A stretch of DNA of 64,000 nucleotides, taken from Spongilla lacustris (Eukaryota > Porifera > Demospongiae > Spongillida > Spongillidae). The DNA lies in assembly GCA_949361645.1 (NCBI GenBank), contig OX442428.1:7352964-7416963 (forward strand), written 5' to 3'. The stretch's first letter is position 1. Every line of letters begins with the position of its first letter. Below the pieces are notes generated by a model. That model saw only the letters and a program-made list of their open reading frames with translations, did no database searches and was not told where the DNA came from. The translations under genes and the position numbers were made by a program. Below, piece by piece: positions 59,575 to 64,000 of the stretch.

Positions 59575-59945
59575 GTGGGGGCGTGGCACGAGGCCCAGCT
59601 GAAGTGGGGGCGTGGCATGGGCTAAGCTAGTGGGGGCGTGGCATGAGGCCCAGCTGAAGTGGGGGCATGGCATGGGCTAAGCTAGTGGGGTGTGGCATGG
59701 GCTGAGCTAGTGGGGGTGTGGCATGGGCTGAGCTAGTGGGGGTGTGGCATGGGCTGAGCTAGTGGGGCGTGGCACGAGGCCCAGCTGAAGTGGGGGCGTG
59801 GCATGGGCCAAGCTAGTGGGGGCGTGGCATGAGGCCCAGCTGAAGTGGGGGCGTGGCATGAGGCCTAGCTGAAGAGGGGTGTGGCATGAGGCCCAGCTGA
59901 AGTGGGGGTGTGGCAAGAGCTATACTAAAGTGGGGGCGTGACTAC
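59575..59945. repeat. G-rich minisatellite, about 28-30-bp unit
   Basis: Roughly 12 copies of two alternating units, gtgggggcgtggcatgggct and gcatgaggcccagctgaa. Confidence 0.85.
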
Positions 59946-60324
59946 AGTCTGAACCTCATCCTCATGAGGTAAAATGCTCGGAGCAAATTTTTCTTCTTAT
60001 GCACGCATTGTTCTTGTAATAAATAAAAGTTATTATTTGCATTTGGGTGATACAACTAAAAGCAACTGATACATTTACTGGCCAAGTGTGATGTAACAGT
60101 GAGAACTATACAATACACGACAATGATTAAGATGTTCAGCTGATGTGTGAGCATATAGGAGCAATGAATACTTGTGCCGTTAATGATGGAGGTGGAAGGA
60201 GTTAAACATTGATGACGGTGCGACCTTTGTCGTACTCAACCCCCTGTGATTGGGGAAGGGAAGGGAGGTGGAGAGAGGGAAAGGGAAATTAAGAGATTGG
60301 TGAGGTACATGTATCATCTGTACA

Positions 60325-60948
60325 TGACTGTTAGCTCTGTACATAAGTATGGAGGGCTGTTAGCTCTGTACATAAGTATGGAGGGCTGTTAGCTCTGTAC
60401 ATAAGTATGGAGGACTGTTAGCTCTGTACATAAGTATGGAGGGCTGTTAGCTCTGTACATAAGTATGGAGGACTGTTAGCTCTGTACATGAGTATGGAGG
60501 GCTGTTAGCTCTGTACATAAGTATGGAGGACTGTTAGCTCTGTACATAAGTATGGAGGGCTGTTAGCTCTGTACATAAGTATGGAGTGCTGTTAGCTCTG
60601 TACATAAGTATGGAGGGCTGTTAGCTCTGTACATAAGTATGGAGGGCTGTTAGCTCTGTACATAAGTATGGAGGGCTGTTAGCTCTGTACATAAGTATGG
60701 AGGGCTGTTAGCTCTGTACATAAGTATGGAGGGCTGTTAGCTCTGTACATAAGTATGGAGGGCTGTTAGCTCTGTACATAAGTATGGTATGGAGGACTGT
60801 TAGCTCTGTAGTATGGAGGGCTGTTAGCTCTGTACATAAGTATGGAGGGCTGTTAGCTCTGTACATAAGTATGGAGGGCTGTTAGCTCTGTACGTAAGTA
60901 TGGAGGGCTGTACATAAGTATGGAGGGCTGTTAGCTTTGTACATAATA
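60325..60948. repeat. 29-bp minisatellite (gttagctctgtacataagta...)
   Basis: About 21 copies of a 29-bp unit with ctgttagctctgtacataag followed by tatggaggg, very homogeneous, with a few deletions near 60790-60810 and 60905. It lies directly 3' of the gene E tail exon. Confidence 0.95.
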
Positions 60949-61080
60949 ACACAATACGTGTACAGAACATCACTTTGAACCCACATACCACACACACAAG
61001 CACACACACACACACGACACACAAACACACACACACATAAGCATATACACACACAAGCACACACAAGCACATACATGTAC

Positions 61081-61189
61081 CACGTCTTTCAATGTGCTGT
61101 AAGTGACATCACCAGTTGGTGCTGATGTCTTGGTGACCACACCCCCTCCTGAAGCCACTCTGACAGTGATCACATCAGCATACTTCAGA
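61081..61189 (-). CDS. Receptor gene E, tail exon with ITIM
   Basis: The minus-strand acceptor ccttatag joins in phase 2 to the preceding 31-nt exon. It reads LKYADVITVRVASGGGVV then TKTSAPTGDVTYSTLKDV. VTYSTL is a canonical ITIM, (S/I/V/L)xYxx(I/V/L). It may end at gtg|gtacat or run on into CA-repeat sequence. An alternative 37-nt exon (61402-61438, DLSSHPPSPDI) may exist between them. In animals, phosphorylated ITIMs recruit SH2 phosphatases; inhibitory signalling here is inferred. Confidence 0.5.
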
Positions 61190-61211
61190 CTATAAGGAGC
61201 ATCCTGATGCT

Positions 61212-61259
61212 ATACAGGGATATACAGGGATATACAGGGATATACAGGGATATACAATA
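61212..61259. repeat. 12-bp tandem repeat (tatacagggata)
   Basis: Four to five copies in a gene E intron. Confidence 0.9.
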
Positions 61260-61336
61260 ATAAAAATGAATACTGTAACATCTTTAGCTTATATTCATGG
61301 CTTGAGGCACCATGACTCACTGCACAGTTGGAATGT

Positions 61337-61342
61337 GTGTAT

Positions 61343-61393
<51 letters not shown>
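61337..61393. repeat. (TG)n microsatellite
   Basis: TG run in a gene E intron. Confidence 0.9.
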
Positions 61394-61395
<2 letters not shown>

Positions 61396-61448
61396 ATGGT
61401 AAGTGGATCCCACTCACCTCTGATGTCTGGAGAGGGAGGGTGACTGCT

Positions 61449-61685
61449 AAGGTCCTGTGAGGGGAGAAGGGAGATGGAGAGAGGGGGACTTATCATCATG
61501 TATGTGAGGGGAGATGGAGAGAGGGGGACTTATCATCACGTATATGAGGGGAGAAGGGAGATGTAGAGAGGGGGACTTATCATCACGTATGTGAGGGGAG
61601 AAGGGAGATGGAGAGAGGGGGACTTATCATCACGTATGTGAGGGGAGAAGGGCCATAGAGAGAGGGGGACTTATCATCATGTATG
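61449..61685. repeat. Purine-rich tandem repeat, about 50-60-bp unit
   Basis: Four to five copies of gggagatggagagaggggga followed by cttatcatcacgtatgtgag. Gene E intron. Confidence 0.85.
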
Positions 61686-61799
61686 TCGCATACATGCACC
61701 GCGCACAGATAGAAAATAATACACCACGCCCACATCACTACACCACGCCCCCTCCACTATGCCACACCCACATCGCTACACCACGCCCACATCACTAAC

Positions 61800-61830
61800 T
61801 TTTGCTTATTAGTGGTTGTGTAGCGTTGAC
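61800..61830 (-). CDS. Receptor gene E, short cytoplasmic exon
   Basis: A 31-nt exon between tgtgcag and gttagt on the minus strand, phase 1 to phase 2, reading GQRYTTTNKQ. It links the TM exon to the ITIM exon in frame. Confidence 0.4.
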
Positions 61831-61895
61831 CTGCACAAGGAAGAAGGTAGCCATTGTGTTACTTAATGAGAACCACACACCTCCAGCACACTCAC

Positions 61896-62018
61896 CCTCC
61901 TTGTTGCAGACATGCTTCTTGTACATCACCATGGCAACAACCACACCTAGCACCAGGATGAAAGCCAAGCCACACCCACACACCACTGCTATGATGATCA
62001 CAGTGGAGGATGACTGCA
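61896..62018 (-). CDS. Receptor gene E, transmembrane exon
   Basis: A 123-nt phase 1-1 exon from ctattacag to ggag|ggtgag on the minus strand. It reads VQSSSTVIIIAVVCGCGLAF then ILVLGVVVAMVMYKKHVC: a helix of about 26 residues with a Lys-Lys stop-transfer. The flanking splice sites are strong and the phases fit both neighbours. Confidence 0.65.
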
Positions 62019-62084
62019 CTGTAATAGGGGGGAGGGGCACTATAGTGACCTGTTGGGTACCACCCACACACCATCACTAGTCAC

Positions 62085-62121
62085 CTGCACTGACAGCTGG
62101 TATTACACTGGAGGTGTTAGT
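62085..62121 (-). CDS. Receptor gene E, stalk exon
   Basis: A 37-nt exon (tcctcacag| to gtgcag|gtgact on the minus strand), phase 0 to 1, reading TNTSSVIPAVSA. It joins the CCP exon to the TM exon. Confidence 0.45.
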
Positions 62122-62129
62122 CTGTGAGG

Positions 62130-62340
62130 AAAGTGGCGATGTAGGGGAGGGGAGGAGGTGGTGGGAGGGGTGATGTAGGGGAGGGGAGGAGGTGGAGGGA
62201 GTGGTGATGTAGGGGAGGGGAGGAGGTGGTGGGAGGGGTGATGTAGGGGAGGGGAGGAGGTGGAGGGAGTGGTGATGTAGGGGAGGGGAGGTGGTGGTGG
62301 GAGTGGTGATACAGGGAGGGGAGGAGGTGGTGGGAGAGAA
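62130..62340. repeat. Purine-rich 32-34-bp minisatellite
   Basis: Six or more copies of gtgatgtaggggaggggagg followed by aggtggtgggag. Intron of gene E, between the CCP and stalk exons. Minus-strand frames across it (Pro/Leu/Ser repeats) are artefacts. Confidence 0.9.
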
Positions 62341-62397
62341 GTATAGTAGTGTAAACATGGCTAGTGCCTTGTAAGTACATCAGTCATGGCTCCTTAC

Positions 62398-62636
62398 CTT
62401 TGAGCAGGTAGGTGAGGATGTTCCACTCCATACACCATCATCCATGCACTCCCTTGTCCCACCTTCCAGCATATAACCATCATCGCAGATGTAAGTGGCC
62501 TGGGCACCAGTCACAGCGCCAGTCAAGCACACACAGCCATTTGCAATGGAAAGTCCCGTGGTCCAATGGGCACATAGGGCGGTGCAGTGTGGGGTGAGAG
62601 CAGCCCCGCTCCCAAGAGCTGAGAGGGGACATCCGG
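62398..62636 (-). CDS. Receptor gene E, CCP/sushi domain exon
   Basis: The minus strand between cttccttag and caaag|gtaagg, phase 1 to 0, encodes AGCPLSALGSGAALTPHCTA then CAHWTTGLSIANGCVCLTG, ATYICDDGYMLEGGTRECMD and DGVWSGTSSPTC. The YxCxxGY, GxxxxxC, and GxWxG...PxC elements are the classic complement control protein (sushi) pattern; an extra N-terminal cysteine pair precedes the core. CCP domains are extracellular protein-binding modules. Confidence 0.7.
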
Positions 62637-62758
62637 CTAAGGAAGTACACATATCGTGATCACCAGACCATCATTTTAGCCTACACTGGCATACATCCTC
62701 ACACATACCCATGAACACATGCACACGAACACATGCACACACCACTAGTTCCACTGAC

Positions 62759-63052
62759 CAATTTGACCAACAACACTGGCACATTGGGGAGAGCCCCATA
62801 GTGAAGCCTTATAGTAGTAGACAGTGGTACTGGGGTCAATTGGGGCACCATTGATGGTCAGTTGGACACTGACGCTCTGACCACTCCCCCCACTCTGGGA
62901 GGAGGTGCTGGTGTATGGGAGGTAGTCTGGAGAGGTGCCAAAGGAGACCACACATCCTGATGTGCCCACAAGACCAGGGAGGAAGGTACAGTTGATGGTC
63001 ACTGGTTGTGTCCAGTCAACTATTTCCACTTTCAAGACGTTGTTAGTAGAAA
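62759..63052 (-). CDS. Receptor gene E, FN3-like exon (membrane-proximal)
   Basis: A 294-nt phase 1-1 exon on the minus strand (ttttcag| to attg|gtcagt). It reads VSTNNVLKVEIVDWTQPVTI, NCTFLPGLVGTSGCVVSF, then VSVQLTINGAPIDPSTTVYY and KASLWGSPQCASVVGQIG. The alternating strands and C-terminal YYYKASL support an FN3/Ig-like beta-sandwich. It has the same length as the FN3 exons of genes A and B but low residue similarity. Confidence 0.6.
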
Positions 63053-63110
63053 CTGAAAATGCAGTGCCTGCTCAACCACATGTTGTCATGTGACCACCAC
63101 ACCCCCTTAC

Positions 63111-63321
63111 CAATGGTCTGGATGGTACTCAGAACACCAAAGCCTGCTACAGAGACATTGTACTGAGATGAATTTCTGGTTCCAACAACGAGAAGGTGGC
63201 TACAATTAGAGCTGCAGTTGGTGGCAGGGATGGAGTATACATCAGTTTCATCTGATCCAGCATATGTGATGTTGTACCCTCCTCCTACTGGTCCACAGAG
63301 CAGGGAGTTATTATTGATACG
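63111..63321 (-). CDS. Receptor gene E, FN3-like exon (middle)
   Basis: The minus strand reads RINNNSLLCGPVGGGYNITY, AGSDETDVYSIPATNCSSNC, then SHLLVVGTRNSSQYNVSVAG and FGVLSTIQTIG, ending attg|gtaagg in phase 1. The YNVSVAGFGVL strand (YxVxVxAxxxxG) is the FN3 F-G region. The acceptor ccctctcag gives phase 0, which does not match the neighbouring donor exactly, so the 5' boundary is uncertain. Confidence 0.55.
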
Positions 63322-63681
63322 CTGAGAGGGGGATATGATTATAATAAGCATATATTGCCTACGAAAAGTGCAAAGCGCTTTCCCGTATAACTTTACATGT
63401 ACTTTGCCCCGCGCAAAAATAAAGTTTCGATCAGCTTTCCTACGACACGTATCACTAAGGGTGCCATTCCTTGCTTGGCGTTGCGCACTTAAATGCAGCA
63501 CTAACATGTCACGGCAGCACGCACAACATACCAGAGGGTACCAGGTACTTGAGAGCTGTATTAGCTTTGAGGTGGCAGCATCGAATACAGGACATACGAA
63601 CGGGAGTTGAGAGTCTAGGGTCCAGGAGACAGAACACCGTTGACAAATTGTTATAAATAAAAGGGGTCCACCCACTTGGAA

Positions 63682-63963
63682 TTGTTACGCTTATATTGTT
63701 CTGCGCTCCCTGCTGTGTTCCCCCGCAGTTGGTCCCACTCACGCCCAGCGTGTAAGGCACTCCAGGTTGGAGGCCTGAGAACGTGTACTGTCGTGACGTG
63801 GGGCCGACCGCACACGATCCGTTGCAATTGGGTGTCGGTGGGCTAGAAGTGAGTGTGTAATTAGTCAGGTTGCTTCCGCCATCGGATAGCGATGCACTCC
63901 ACTGCAGTGTCACGGCATTAAGCCCGCAGCTGGTCAACGTGACCACCGGCACCGTAGGCGGAG
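63682..63963 (-). CDS. Receptor gene E, FN3 exon (most distal visible)
   Basis: The minus-strand acceptor tttttaaag, phase 1, opens APPTVPVVTLTSCGLNAVTL followed by QWSASLSDGGSNLTNYTLTS, YTFSGLQPGVPYTLGVSGTN and GAQNNISVTIPSG. This is a textbook FN3 domain: a B-strand Trp, YTLT, and the L-x-P-G-x-x-Y-x-x-x-V signature. Its higher GC content (many cg dinucleotides) differs from the rest of gene E. The exon ends near gtgggtgg; the exact donor is unclear. Earlier exons lie beyond the right edge. Confidence 0.7.
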
Positions 63964-64000
63964 CTTTAAAAAGAAATTTAAAAAAAATTTAAATTGAACT

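Overview
This is eukaryotic, intron-bearing, repeat-rich DNA. Split genes with GT-AG junctions, many (CA)n/(TG)n microsatellites and minisatellites, foldback and hAT-type DNA transposons, and Ig/FN3/sushi cell-surface receptor exons point to a metazoan. The receptor style (small Ig-like, FN3 and CCP domains, each on a phase 1-1 exon, one TM helix, short tails with ITIM-like motifs) and the frequent tacatgta/acatgtac words suggest a marine invertebrate, most likely a sponge. The phylum call is an inference. I saw no bacterial, organellar, viral or CRISPR features and recognised no rRNA or tRNA gene.

Layout. 1-1.3 kb: 3' half of receptor gene A (FN3, micro-exon, TM/tail), followed by duplicated tail debris and a 25-bp minisatellite. 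2.5-9.9 kb: no convincing genes; a 2.2-kb TIR element (4668-6878), a 0.93-kb TIR element (8024-8951) and an 86-bp hairpin (9465-9550). 9.92-25.5 kb: a class B flavin monooxygenase gene with at least three frameshifts. Its single visible intron (11207-25226) is almost filled by a 13.6-kb inverted-repeat element (11229-24831) with 5-6 kb near-identical arms built of degenerate tandem monomers. 26-32.4 kb: non-genic nested transposons, including two hAT-type MITEs with perfect 8-bp target duplications and several palindromes.

32.4-49 kb, + strand: the receptor cluster. In order: an orphan TM/tail exon with ITSM/ITIM-like tyrosine motifs; gene B (Ig with a frameshift, FN3 with a nonsense codon, micro-exon, TM with shortened tail); gene C, the only copy that reads through from signal peptide to stop (signal peptide, Ig, FN3, link exon, TM, tail of nine DxNxDG repeats, GFQQ terminal exon; about 469 aa); and gene D (signal peptide, Ig broken by a 710-bp hAT-type element, truncated FN3, link exon, decayed TM). 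Intron sequences as well as exons are shared among A, B, C and D, so the cluster arose by segmental duplication. It looks like a birth-and-death family: C intact, B and D pseudogenised, A cut by the window edge.

49-61 kb: mostly non-genic tandem repeats with scattered possible minus-strand exons, one of them coiled-coil/collagen-like. 61.08-63.96 kb, - strand: receptor gene E (three FN3-like exons, one CCP/sushi exon, stalk exon, TM exon, tail with an ITIM), continuing past the right edge.

Taken together the receptor genes could form a self/non-self or innate recognition locus, with diversified ectodomains and variable tails. That function is inferred from architecture only.
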